Assembly (NCBI RefSeq): GCF_030272615.1
Contig: NC_081413.1
Coordinates: 444,999,038-445,063,037, forward strand
Origin: Cryptomeria japonica
Taxonomy: Eukaryota; Streptophyta; Pinopsida; Cupressales; Cupressaceae
Reading direction: 5' to 3'
DNA length: 64,000 nt
The translations under genes were made by a program, and so were the position numbers. Positions 1 through 11,196 of the stretch are shown here, piece after piece (within the stretch, counting starts at the first letter, position 1; the number at the start of each line of letters is the position of its first letter). The notes under the pieces are model-generated. The model was given only the letters and a program-made list of their open reading frames with translations. It made no database searches and was not told the DNA's origin.

Positions 1-575
1 AAATATTTTATTTATTTAATTGATCCCACTTACTCTATTAATTAAATAAATCTTTATTTAATTAATTATTTTATTAGCCTTTTCTACCCATGACACATGT
101 CATTCATCTCTTAATTCTTCTCTTACCTACCCCCTTTATCATTTAGTTATTTCCTCTACCTACCATTTATCTTTATAGCACTTAATCTTATCACTTCATT
201 TCTTATAGTGTCTTCTATATAAGAGGACACTCTCTTTCGTTACCAACTCTAATCATCTATTCATCTAATTCTCTAAACATATAATCACCTAACAATGCAA
301 TCAAGCCTTCTTGCGATCAAGCTATCAACCACATTTATGTTCTTTGTTGAGCTCTTGTGAACACATAAAATATGAGAGCAAATATATCAAACAAGATCAA
401 TGGAGATTGAAACCCTACTTGACATGTGAATGGTATATTTGGTTTATTTTTCTTAATTTGCATGATCTTACGTATCTCTATTGGTATTGGTGAATGTTTC
501 ATTATAGGACGTAGATTGTTTGTGATTAGGTCTTTATGGTTTTATAATAGTTTATCATCACTTTTCACCAACTAC
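1..575 (+). repeat. T1: 5' LTR of a Ty3-like retrotransposon, left-truncated by the window
   Basis: AT-rich sequence ending in ACTACA just before a primer-site-like stretch, followed by a long leader and then gag, all on the plus strand. A TATA-like box lies at 216-223. The LTR begins before base 1, so its full length and its partner cannot be seen. The rest of T1 is the leader (576-3217) and gag (3218-4130, resuming at 50165). LTR identity rests on this order of parts, not on comparing two copies. Confidence 0.6.
216..223 (+). promoter_or_regulatory. TATA-like box in T1 LTR
   Basis: TATATAAG, followed about 25-30 bp later by pyrimidine-rich sequence, as expected of an LTR U3 promoter. Sequence motif only. 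Confidence 0.45.
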
Positions 576-578
576 ATT

Positions 579-598
579 TTGGCACGCCCCATGGGACA
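579..598 (+). other. T1 putative primer-binding site
   Basis: The stretch starting TTGGCACGCCCC lies a few bases after the inferred LTR end, the usual place for a Ty3 primer-binding site. I could not assign the tRNA. Confidence 0.4.
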
Positions 599-710
599 TG
601 GATTTTTGTTAGACCTATGTTTTTTTTAGCAGTTTTTTCTAATCTTATATTGTTGTTTTGTAAAATAATTTGGAGAATAACCTTGTGCAGCTAGGGTTTT
701 GGACACAAGA

Positions 711-1620
711 TTAAGATTTTGCAAATATTTGATCATATCTCACAAATGACTTGAAATTCTTGCATCAAATTTTTTTTTGCAGGTTGGGGACGGTATCAAG
801 AGTGTTGAATCTAAATTTCATATTTTTCTGAGCATATTTGAATTTTCTATGAATTGTTTATGATTTTTCATAAAAAAATTAATTTTGGGAGAAAATTAGC
901 AAATTTTTAATATTTTCTTACATTTATAAAAATCTCTCAAAATTCTATAGGGGTCTTCTTTTTGTGATTTTAATTTGGGTGCAAAATATTTCATGAAAAA
1001 TCAGATCTTTAAAAATTAGCATTTTGCAATGTTTTGATCAGATCTCACAAACAGCTTGGAATGTTTGTATCAAATTTTGTTTTTAGGTTAAAAACTGTAT
1101 TAGGTCTCAGTCGAAAACTAAATTTTTTTGGAACATATTTGATTTTCTATGAATCTTTTATTATTTTTCATAAAAAAATAATTTTGGGAGCAAATTAGCG
1201 ACTTTTTCAGATTTTCTTACATTTCTAGAAAGTTCTCAGTATTATACAGGGGATATATTCTTTGTGATTTTCATTTTGATGCAAAATATTTTCTGAAAAA
1301 ATCAGATCTTTAAAAATTAGGGTTTTGCAATGTTTTCATGATATCTCACAAACCATCTGGAATTTTTGTAGGCATTATATTTGGTAGGTTGGGAATAGTA
1401 TTAGGAGTTTTTAGTAAAAAATTCAAAATTTTTGGATCAAGTGTAAATTGTTTATGAATTTTTTATGATTTTTCATAAAAAAATTATTTTGAGAGAAAAT
1501 TAACAATTTTTTGGGATTTTCTTACATTTATAGAAATGTCTTCAAATTATACAGGTGATCTATTCTTTATGAATTTAATTCTGATGCCAAAAAAGTCATG
1601 GAAAATCAGATATTTGGATT
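711..1620 (+). repeat. Three divergent ~302-bp tandem repeats in the T1 leader
   Basis: Units start at about 711, 1016 and 1317. Each runs through the same ordered landmarks: TTTTGCAA, an ATCTCACAAA block, TTTTTCATAAAAAAAT, TTTTCTTACATTT and a closing AAAAATCAGATCTTT block, which is altered in unit 3. Units differ by substitutions and small indels. They sit between the primer site and gag, so they are part of the element's untranslated leader. Confidence 0.8.
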
Positions 1621-3217
1621 TGTCAAAAAACGTATTGTCGAAGGCCGCTATTTCACAAATTCATTTGGGATTTTTGAAAATTTACCTAACTTGTGTGCTT
1701 GCAGGGGAGAGGTATTATTTCACAACTATTAATATTTTTTTGGCAGGACCTTTGGCAAAGATTTGTTTTGAAATTGTTTTCTTTGTCTTCTTTAGTCTAG
1801 CAAAACACTTCAATTGGTGCTCTAAAATGAACAAATGTCTTTTGTGTCTTGAGAAATAGGGTCCTTTTGTTTTACCTTTAGAGGCTCCACCTCCCGAGTA
1901 GCCCATAAGGACAAGTGAGAGGGAACGACCCAAAAGTGGTAATGATCTAAAGCCAAGCTCTTGCGAACCACTATAAATAAATATGTTTGTGACAAAAGTT
2001 GCAAGCAACGAGTGCTGGAATGGCATAGTGATGTTAACTCGTTGGATCTATGCCCAACTTTATGGATGCCCTTACTAGATACCTTTTGCGAAAGAATCCA
2101 AAAACCTTCTAGTTGTTGGCACAAGAGGTCAGACCTCTGAAGCAACTCACATTCTTATGGTTCTTAGTACATATACAAACTTCGGCATGAGGAGTTTTCG
2201 TGGGGATTGGTGCTTGGCTGCCCTAGAGAAGTGAGTGTCAAGGGTGGAACCAATGGGGTCAAGAATCTAAGTATCTGTTCTAAATTGGGTAGCTCAAGGT
2301 AACCCCCCAAGTGAGATTCAACAACTATTGTCCCGACTAGACCTAGGATTTGTGCTTGCATGCATGATCAAAACAATCAAACATTTTCAAGAAAAATGAA
2401 GAAACATTGTGTCTTCCATTTCTTCCAAGTGTATGCAAAATGAACAAGGAAATTTTACAATCACACTTGAAATTGAAACACTTTATCATTTTTGGACAAA
2501 AACACCTTCACACATTGGGTCTTCACTATTTTACTATGTATTCTTGCCACTAAAAGTCAAAACGTTGAGATTTGGTCACATTCAACAACTTCACAATTGC
2601 ACACAACTACAAAACATTTTCAAAATCATGTTTGGGTTTAATTAAATTGCATCTTTGTTCAAAACTAAGAAATTGTAAAAGATTTGTCAAGAGAAAAAGG
2701 ACTTATTTTTTTAGATTCAAAGAGCTTCTAAGGTTACTTCATAGGGCTTCATTCTTCAATCAACCTGTCTTGGTCATACATAGTCAATTATTTTCCTTCA
2801 CTTGCATTTCCCTCATACATATTTCTGAATTTGAGTCAAAAGGTTACTTTGCTTGTCCTCATCAAACTTTGCAACCATACTACAACACAACACTAGGTGA
2901 TTCTTGTACATATCAAGATCTATCATCTTAGGGTCTCATTTGGTCTTCTTGAGTCAAGGTCAACTTACCTCATCAAGAGATCCATCATCTCTTTGGGATT
3001 CACACCTTACTCTACAAACATACATACTTTCGCCTTACACTCTTGGACATTGTATGTTTACCCTAGATTGATTTACACTTCATGCATATCTTGGTCTTCC
3101 ATAGTCCTTGAATTTTCATCCTACCTTTCCTTTTTGGGTCAAGACTTTATTCCATGGTTGAAACTCATTGAAAAAGGTCTAAAAGGGAAGCCAAATAAGG
3201 TTTAAGGTCTTTAAACA
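1621..3217 (+). other. T1 leader, remainder; no gene seen
   Basis: About 1.6 kb without a convincing reading frame on either strand. The stretch 1860-2370 is less AT-rich than its surroundings. The open frames here lack family motifs and overlap on both strands. The stretch is best read as the rest of the untranslated region of T1. Confidence 0.5.
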
Positions 3218-4130
3218 TAAGTACCTATGAGTTTGATGGAGACGAATTTTACAATCCATTTGAAAATCGTAGTATTATACCAAACAATGACAATAATAAT
3301 GGAAATGATAATGACAATGACAATGCATCCATGGATTCTATAGAAGTTGAAGAAACTATCATGGATCCCCATTTTAATAGACTGGTTCAAGAAATCATGA
3401 AAAGGGATAGAAAATATTTCCTTCGAGTCATGGCACAAAGTGGGACAAGACTACCTCGTGATTTTGATATGTCACAGATTTTGGAGGATGATACAAACCA
3501 AATAAATCAAGTCAATGCAAGACAAAGGAGGCCCAATAGTGGTGGTAAGAAAGAGTGTCTCATGCTTGAGTCACCTTCCTCCCTATTTCAAAAACCTAAA
3601 ATTCCAAACACATATACTCATTCTCATGCCAGTTATGATAGAACCTCTCATGAACAACCCCATAGTCATCATTTCCCATGGCGAAGAACTACCACTACAC
3701 ATGCTCATGATAATACCCAAGATCACACCAATGCATACAATTACACTCAATAGAACATTCAAAATCATGACATGAGGAAACCCCATGTCACATTTGGGCG
3801 AAATGCTCAAGATCACTCTTATGATACATCGTATACTTATGGTCATCACATGTATCGACCTAGACCCAGTGCTCCTCACTACAACACCATACCAAGTGGT
3901 CCATAAGAAAGATATACCTATGTTCCTCCTCCATATGAACAAATATATGATCAATATTATCCATACATACATTATATCCCTCCTTCTCCACCCGGTAGCT
4001 CAGGCATGGAACTAGCTCAAAGAGAAAAGACACCACCCAAGAATGACTTACAACAATAGATAAAGGACTTACAAAAGTTAATGGTGGACATGAATACACC
4101 AAAGAAATGGTATAGAATTAAGGAAATATG
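3218..4130 (+). pseudogene. T1 gag, N-terminal part (interrupted)
   Basis: One frame reads from about 3218 (an ATA where the start would be) through an acidic Asn/Asp-rich N terminus, a helical stretch at 3331-3480, and a long His/Tyr/Pro-rich linker. It stops at 4130 in the middle of a codon series that resumes at 50165. In-frame stops at 3751 (TAG), 3904 (TAA) and 4057 (TAG) all follow contexts where CAG or CAA would fit. The recognisable retrotransposon gag core lies in the second half. Element A sits exactly at the break, so the two halves were once one gene. Gag would form the particle that packages the element's RNA. Confidence 0.65.
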
Positions 4131-4702
4131 TTTTGGCATCATGAACTTTGGAGTACTTAATAAGTTATCATTGATGGCAATACTATTTCAGTCGTCATCA
4201 TAACCGATTGGAAAAGGGTTATAGTGGATGGATAAGGAATGGAGGACAAAATAATTTCACTGATGAGTAGACACCAGTTTACAGAAAGTAACCAGTAGAT
4301 TAAGTTGAGTAAAAAAGATTCACTGATATAAAGAAAACAACCCACAACAGATCACAATGGTGAAATGTAGATCTGTTCAATTTAGAAAGTGCCAGATGAA
4401 GTCAAAAGGCTTGTTAGAGAACAGGCAAGATTTGTGGCATCAACGACTAGTCCCACTGGTATAATCAACGAGATTTGAGAAATGAATTGATTAGCGCATA
4501 AAATGAATTTTGAGTTTGATTTTTGGAGGGAAAGTTAGTGCCAAGATTCAAGATAGCTATATACATGTTTTTCATCTTGAATTTTTGTGTTGCTAAATTG
4601 GTGAGTGGATTGAGGTTGGAAGTCTGAGAAATGGTGCAGAATAAGAAAAGTGCAGAAGGGTTCCTCATGAATCAGTGAAACCATCACTGAGAAAAGATTG
4701 AA
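4131..4702 (+). repeat. Element A 5' LTR, left part
   Basis: Aligns base by base with 49053-49624, including the shared blocks GGAAAAGGGTTATAGTGGAT and GATCACAATGGTGAAATGTA. The terminal TG has become TT. The LTR breaks off at TGAA (4699-4702), where transposon B begins, and resumes at 38851. Confidence 0.88.
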
Positions 4703-4751
4703 GGGTAAGTGCACAAAGATGGTGGTCAAAAAGGGGAGTATAAGTGGACAC
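4703..4751 (+). repeat. Element B left terminal inverted repeat
   Basis: Starts GGGTAAGTGCACAAAG and contains GTGCACAAAGATGGTGGT and AGTGGACAC. Both blocks appear in the same order in the reverse complement of 38803-38850, with a length difference between them. Confidence 0.88.
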
Positions 4752-5600
4752 TTTTTTTCTGAAATCAGGTGAACCTGATCTTGGAGGCAAAATTTAAAAG
4801 TCATCCTCTCAAGATATGAAGATAATCAAAGAACAAATATTGTAGTACTCTAAATCTAGTTTCCAAAGTACTAAACTTTTTCAAAATTGGATAAGATTAA
4901 GGGGGTCAAATCCTTCGCACACAAAAAATTGACCTTGATTTTTTCTAGAAAACATAACATAGTGTCTGACGTGCACATCAAAAAAGTCATAGTTAGATTT
5001 AGTATTTTGACAAATCTTTTGGCAAAAAGATAATTAAGAGTGAGCACTAGAAGATGTGTATTTTTTGTAATTTTTTGTTGAGTAATTTTTTTTAAAGATT
5101 TTTCCAATCGAGCACATCCTGAGAATTAGGTACATGTTCATGCGGGAAGCATAAGTTGCACTAAACAAATTGAAAATACATTTTTTTTTTAAATTATAAA
5201 GAATCAAGTGCACTACAATAATATATAATGTTTTTTAAATTTGGATAAGTATATCAAAAGTTATTCAAAAAATGGTGCACCTATGTCTATCAGAACTATG
5301 GAGACACTGGTAAAAGAAATTCAATAATAATATGTTATTGTTGTTCAAATTGAAAATAAATTATATGGTTAGAAAGCTTAGAAGATGGGTCAAAATAAGG
5401 TGGCAATTTTAGAAATACCCACTTGATGAAGTGTAAACCTGATGATGACAAAGTCGATAAACCAAGTTGATAAAATAAAACAAGTAAAAAATGAGAGAAA
5501 TGGAGGGAAATCAAACTTCCAAACCCTAGCTTTGTCATCCAGGCCTATTTACAAGCCTAAATAGTCAAAAGTGTGTACAGGGTACTTATAGTGAAAGCAA
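4752..5600. other. Element B left non-coding region
   Basis: AT-rich, with no reading frame of note on either strand and many short A or T runs. A purine-rich stretch lies at 5480-5515. It belongs to the untranslated left arm of B. Confidence 0.5.
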
Positions 5601-5640
5601 CACATACGCGCTACCTTTACTATAAACAATGCGTACACGC
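5601..5640. promoter_or_regulatory. Element B subterminal motifs, left outer pair
   Basis: CATACGCGC at about 5602 and GCGTACACGC at 5631. These are variants of the motif seen at 7931-8130 and near the right end. Possible transposase binding sites. Confidence 0.5.
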
Positions 5641-5791
5641 TATTGTATAATATGATATTCTATATATATTATGTGTATAATATGATATTGTATATATAAT
5701 ATGTTTATATACATATAATATATATATTGTATATTAAACATATATATACATGTAAGTGTATTGTCTCCCCCTCTCAAATGCATAAAAAGTG

Positions 5792-5792
<1 letters not shown>

Positions 5793-5857
<65 letters not shown>
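5793..5857. repeat. (CT)n microsatellite, about 32 units
   Basis: Uninterrupted CT dinucleotides. Just upstream, 5640-5755 is a TA-rich low-complexity stretch. Confidence 0.97.
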
Positions 5858-5861
<4 letters not shown>

Positions 5862-6137
5862 CCTCTACAAAAAATCAAATGCATAAACATATATCTTGGA
5901 ATGGTACATACCTATGAAATAAATCAAGTGTGTAATTCCTATAGTCACAATTGAGATTAGTCTTATAACCTTGCAAATTTAATAGCATCATATGTTTTAG
6001 AAATTAGGTAGTACTCTTAGGGTTAGGTCAATCTCTTACACTTGCTTTTTAGCGAAGCCTCGTTGTTTGTTTGCTTGGAGTCTCGTTGTATGATGTTCTA
6101 TTCATAACTTTAAATTTAATATATCATTTTATTAGCC

Positions 6138-6198
6138 CACCATATGACCCCTTAGGTGTCATTAGAGGTTGTATTGTTTCCTAAGAGGTCATATGGTG
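6138..6198. repeat. 19-bp inverted repeat with 23-nt loop
   Basis: Arms at 6138-6156 and 6180-6198 match except at one position and centre on CCATATGACC. A third partial copy (GTGACCCCTTAAG) follows at about 6203. It borders the pyrimidine-rich tract and resembles the end of a small inverted-repeat element. Confidence 0.75.
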
Positions 6199-6214
6199 TC
6201 CTGTGACCCCTTAA

Positions 6215-7318
6215 GACCCCTCCTCTTTCCCTCCCCCTACTCTCCCCTCTCTCCCTCTCCCTTCCTCCATACCCCTTCTTTTCTCCCACCCCCCTCTTCT
6301 CTCTCTCTCTCTCCCTCCCTCTACCTCTCTCCCTCTCTCCACCTTCCCTCCCACCTCTTCTCTCCCTCTCTCCCTCCCTCTACCTCTCTCCTCTCCCTCC
6401 CTCCCTCTCCCTCCCCCCCCTCTCCCTCCCCCCCCTCTCTCTCTCCCTCTCTTATCTCCTCTCCTTCCCTCCCCATACTCTCCCTCTCCCTTCCTCCATA
6501 CCCCTTCTTCTCTCCCTCCCTCCCCCCTCTTCTCTCCCTCTCTCCCTCCCTCTACCTCTCTCCCTCTCTCTACCTTCCCTCCCCCCTCTCTCTCTCTCCC
6601 TCTCTCTCCCTCTCCCTCCTTCCCTCTTTCTCTCTCTCTCCCTCTCTTTCCCTCTCCATCTCTCCTCTACTCTCCCTCCCTCCCCCTACTCTCCCTCTCC
6701 CTTCCTCCATACCCCTTCTTCTCTCCCAACCCCCCCTCTTCTCTCCCTCTCTCCCTCTCTCTCCTTCTCCCCTCTCCTCTCCCTCCCTCTCCCTCCCCAC
6801 TCTCTCTCTCTCTCCCTCTCCCCTCTCCTCTTCCTCCCTCCCCCCTACTCTCCCTCTCCCTTCCTCCATACCCCTTCTTCTTTCCCGCCCCCTCTTGTCT
6901 CTCTCTCTCCCTCCCTATACCTCTCTCCCTCTCTCTACCTTCCCTCCCCCCTCTTCTCTCCCCCTCTCTCTCCCTTTACCTCTCCCTTCCCCCCCTCTTC
7001 TCTCCTTCCCCCCCTCTTCCCCTCTCCCCTCTCCTCTCCCTCCCTCTCCCTCCCCCCTCTCTCTCTCCCCCTTCCCCCTCTCCTCTCCCTCCCTCCCCCC
7101 TACTCACCGTCTCCCTTCCTCCATACCCCTTCTTCTCTCCCACCCCCCCTCTTCTCTCTCTCTCTCTCTCCCTCCTTCTACCTCTCTCCCTCTCTCTACC
7201 TTCCCTCCCCCATCTTCTCTCCCTCTCTTCCCCATTCTACCTCTCCCTTCCCGCCCTCTTCCTTCTCTCTCTCCCTCTCCCTCCTTCCCGCTCTCCCTCT
7301 CCATTCCTCCATACCCCT

Positions 7319-7357
<39 letters not shown>

Positions 7358-7484
7358 TCTCTCTACCTCTCTCCCTCTCTCTACCTTCCCTCCCCCCTTT
7401 CTCTCTCTCCCTCTCTGTCTACCTCTCTCCCTCTCTCTACCTTCCCTCCCCCCCTTTCTCTCTCTCCCTCTCTCTACCTTCCCT

Positions 7485-7556
<72 letters not shown>

Positions 7557-7772
7557 TCCATACCCTTTCTTCTCTCCCACCCCCCTCTTCTCTTCATCTC
7601 TCCCTCCCTCTAGGTCTCTCCCTCTCTTCCTCCCCCCTCTCTCTCTCCCTCTCTCTCCTTCCCTCTCTCTCTCCCTCTCCCTCTCTCTCTCCCTCTCACT
7701 CTCCTCTCTTCCTTCCTCCATACCCCTTCTTCTCTCCCACTATCCCCCCTCCTCTCTCCCTCCCCCTACTCT

Positions 7773-7838
<66 letters not shown>

Positions 7839-7840
7839 TT
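6215..7840. repeat. 1.6-kb polypyrimidine tract with a higher-order minisatellite
   Basis: The plus strand is almost pure C/T. Landmarks like CCTTCCTCCATACCCCTTCT recur near 6262, 6491, 6702, 6860, 7112, 7304, 7552 and 7712, roughly every 160-250 bp, separated by (CT)n and CCCTCC runs. Pure (CT)n blocks lie near 7320-7350, 7493-7550 and 7782-7836. The long open frame across it has only Ser/Pro/Leu-type codons and is an artefact. It lies in the left arm of B, upstream of the transposase gene. Confidence 0.93.
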
Positions 7841-7930
7841 TCATTCACATATTTTCTACTACCAATAGCATGTACGGGGTATTGAAACTATTAGTTCACT
7901 GCCCTGCCATTACTTTATTAAGGCAAAGGA

Positions 7931-8130
7931 GGGCATACGTGGTACTTATTACTCATAAGCACATACATGGTACTATTCCCATTATTTGTTACCCTACAAT
8001 AAAAAATTTTAGGCTTATTAGCGCGTACGTGCTACTTATCAGTCCAGAATGGAAAAAAGAATATCGTTGGGCTTGTCAACATTTTATGGTCTAATAGCGC
8101 ATATGCGGTTATTAATGTAGTGTGTACGCA
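7931..8130. promoter_or_regulatory. Element B subterminal motif cluster, left inner
   Basis: Five variants of one palindromic motif: CATACGTGGTAC at 7934, CACATACATGGTAC at about 7959, GCGCGTACGTGC at 8021, GCGCATATGCGG at 8097 and TGTGTACGCA at 8121. The core is G-C/T-G-TACG-C/T-G-C. The matching cluster lies at 38583-38786, just inside the right end. Confidence 0.65.
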
Positions 8131-8419
8131 GTTTATAGACATACTTTTAGTTTCCCAAGAGCCTCAATGATCTCAAAAGTAGTTTTTGAGGTCGTTGAAG
8201 GCCCCACTAAAACTCTGTTTGCACTTCTATCACTATTGTATATGTAAAAGTAAGTGAATTTTTTGTTTTGCATGATTTCAAATGATTGAATTGTGATTGT
8301 TTAATAGTTTTATTCCAAGAAATAGTGATAAGATGCATATTTATGGTTATTTGTTTGTTCATGAACTTTTCTTTACATATATATATAATATGATTCTATT
8401 TAGGACAATCCATATCAAC

Positions 8420-10112
8420 CATGGGAAAGAACAAGCAACGAACAATGGAACAATGAGAGGCTCAAAAGGAAAGACAAAGGCAATATATGAAGAAATTGTG
8501 TGACATAAGAACAATGGGAGAAGAAGCTATGGCATCCTCAACATCTCAATTCGATTTACCAAATGAATATAATGCACCTAATGCAATTGGAGAAGAAGCA
8601 TTTGATAATTTACCATTTGAACCTAATGCAATTGAAGAAGATACCTTATTGAATAATCAATTAAATGATGAACATATTACACCTTCTCTACTTGATGAAT
8701 TAAATGTACGTAATGCACCTATGTTAACATGTCCTAGAATCATTCATAGGAAACCAAACTATCTAATTGACATTGATGAGAATATATTGAAGCCAATGCC
8801 CAATAAAATGAATGAACGAACTTGTAGGAGAATGGTTAAAAGAATATGGCAAAACTATTTTCAAAACTTAAATCAAACCGCAAGATGTCAATTAATTGTT
8901 CAAATGATTAAAAATTTGAATTTTAGAGAGACAATGAAAATTCTAAGCCTAAGATCACCTGAAAGTAACAGTGAAAGAACTATTGTTAGAAATCTATTTG
9001 ATGCATATCAATCTATTGGTTTAAAATCACATAGTAAAGATTCTAATGCTACTCGACATGTCATTACATCAACCATAATGAGCAAGAAAATAAAAAAAGA
9101 TCGTTTGATAAGAAAAACAAGTAAGTCATTAAACGTTAGTAGAACATTAAGTAAAGCATTAAAGAGGTGGGAACAAATAAAGGAACCTAACAATAATTCT
9201 CTTTGGGTATTCTCGGTAGACTACCACGCAAAGACAAGGTTGTTGTTGATGCACTAAAAACATTAATTGAAAATTTTTGACATGACAACACAAGAGTATT
9301 GCCCAACCAAAGAGATGTTGTTAGAAGGCGAATTGGGTCTACAAATCATGAGCCACATGCCAAACACTATTTGGATATGAATCAAACTAAATTTTACGAA
9401 AGATTCCTTCAAAAGTTTCCTCAAATAACAATTTCTCAAAGATTATTTGAAATGGCAAAACCTTTTTATATTAAGATTAATCATGTACACACCACATGTT
9501 GTTGTAGGATGCATATTGAATTTTCCATGCATTATGATATTTTTTGTCATATTTGTTCTGCTTTGCACACTAACAATGTTTTGCAAGAATGTAATATAAA
9601 AGCACCTCCTAAGTCAGTAAGAGAATTTATTTCAAGTGTGCTATGTAATAGACATGATGGTTGCATTTATTATAAGATTCCTTGTTTGGAAGGTTCTTGT
9701 GCTATATGTGGTGGTTTGCAACATTTACCAAGATGCGTACATTTGGAGAGCACACATGAAATTGGTATCAAACTAGTTTCTTTTGGAAAATACAAGATAA
9801 TCACATATGGAGTTAAAGATGGAAAAGATTTGAAGAGATGTGAGATAGTGAAAAATGATATACGTGTAGCTCAATTTATGAAAATGTTTCAAGAGAAACT
9901 AGTTTATGAGTACATAATGCATACACATAGAGCTTGATGGTTAGATGAACAATTCAAGTTATGTAAGGACACATTTCCTCTTGGCACCATTGTCTCTATA
10001 GTTGATTTCACTGAAAATTATACACTACAACCTCAAAATGAAGTGCAATCCATGTATTATCACTCTACACAAGTTTCTATTTTGGTACACATGGCATTCA
10101 TGCATGCAGATG
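8420..10112 (+). pseudogene. Element B transposase, N-terminal half (DDE/D type)
   Basis: Starts MGKNKQRTMEQ at 8420 and reads on after one in-frame TGA (8453-8455, CGA in origin). A frameshift near 9205-9230 and a TGA at 9935 also break it. Zinc-ligand candidates cluster at 9490-9570 (three consecutive Cys, a C-x2-C pair and His) and 9660-9740. The first catalytic Asp is in DFTENY, codon 10004-10006. The frame ends where LINE C is inserted, just after His-Ala-Asp-Gly, and continues at about 17400. The role would be recognition of B's ends and cut-and-paste transposition in the nucleus. About 280 bases upstream of the start hold only the subterminal motifs and AT-rich sequence. Family call (Sola-like) is from memory; catalytic motifs are seen. 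Confidence 0.72.
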
Positions 10113-10116
10113 GTAC

Positions 10117-11190
10117 ATCCAGAAGTGGTACCCTAATGTAGCGAAAGGAAAGAATTTTTTGGCCCAAGTCTCGATGTGGGTCAAACTTCTTGGGCTCCCA
10201 ATGGAATTCTGGGAGGAAGATGTTTTTGCAGGAATTGCCAATACCTTTGGGGAGCTAATCGCCATTGATCAGATCACGACTTCTAGAAGAAGGCTGATCT
10301 ATGCAAGGATTTGTGTTGGAGTTGGACCTAACATGAACTTTCTAGAGGAAATAGAGATAGAATCAAAAATGGGGAAGTGGAAGCAGAACATTATTTATGA
10401 AACAATCCCCTTCGCCTATTATCATTGTAAAAAAAGTCAGACACTGGGCTAAAAAATGTCCATCTAAAGAGGATAAAACCCATACCCAAACTAAGGTTTG
10501 GAAAAAAGTGGACAAGCCACTAAAATTTTGAGATTCCAATGACCCTAATCAGGAGAAGTAGTCCCTAATAGTAAGGGTGGAGGAAGAAATCACTAGTGAA
10601 GTGGGTAATGAACCAAAGATTCAGATGTTGAAACAGGGTGTTGTACACAAAGAAAAAGACAACACTCAACAAGAGGATCAGAAAGAGGACAAGATAGAGG
10701 TAGAGAAAATAGATAAACATCCCATAGATAATAAAGAGGAAGGAGATAACTTCAACCTTGTCTCAAAATCTCAAGATCAAGATACAAAAATAGACTAGTT
10801 CCAAGAAGCCCAACTTGATACCATTTTGGGCCAAGGGCGATCGGAAATCTCATTAACCACCCTAGCAAAGGGAAAGCTGGCTTATTTGGAGTAACAAGAT
10901 CCAAAATGGGGAGATGAAGAGGACATAAAAAAGGCACTGGGGAAGAATGAATCAAAGCAGGGGGATGAAGAAGTTGCAGTGGATAAAAGAAAGAACAAGC
11001 AAAAGAAAAAGAATAACAATAACCCAATAAATAGTACACTGACTAGAAACACCAGAAGCAGGCTTGGTGATGTGGGAGTGCAACACTCTTCTCTAGGAAG
11101 ACACTCAAATGCCAAAAAAAGAACATTGGAAACAAGAAGGAATTTAGCAGATGGTACCCAGAGAACCATCTTTGAGGCGGGTATTTCTTA
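10117..11190 (+). pseudogene. LINE ORF1: RNA-binding protein, 5'-truncated
   Basis: The first part has the plant DUF4283-like signature (WVKLLGLPMEFWEED, then a RRLIYARICV block). A damaged CCHC zinc knuckle follows at 10402-10465: the first Cys is Tyr (YYHCKKS), and a frameshift separates it from HWAKKC. The rest is a charged, low-complexity tail with stops, ending near 11190 at the start of ORF2. ORF1 proteins bind the LINE RNA. The missing N terminus agrees with truncation during insertion. Confidence 0.7.
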
Positions 11191-11196
11191 AAATCC

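Noticed and set aside
1536-3205. Several 100-residue open frames in the T1 leader
   Set aside because: They overlap on both strands, have no family motif and lie in repeat-derived leader sequence.
6570-7721. Minus-strand Arg/Glu/Gly-rich open frames
   Set aside because: The complement of the pyrimidine tract; low complexity without a motif.
6169-8094. 641-codon open frame
   Set aside because: It spans the C/T tract and encodes only Ser/Pro/Leu-type repeats. It is an artefact of base composition.
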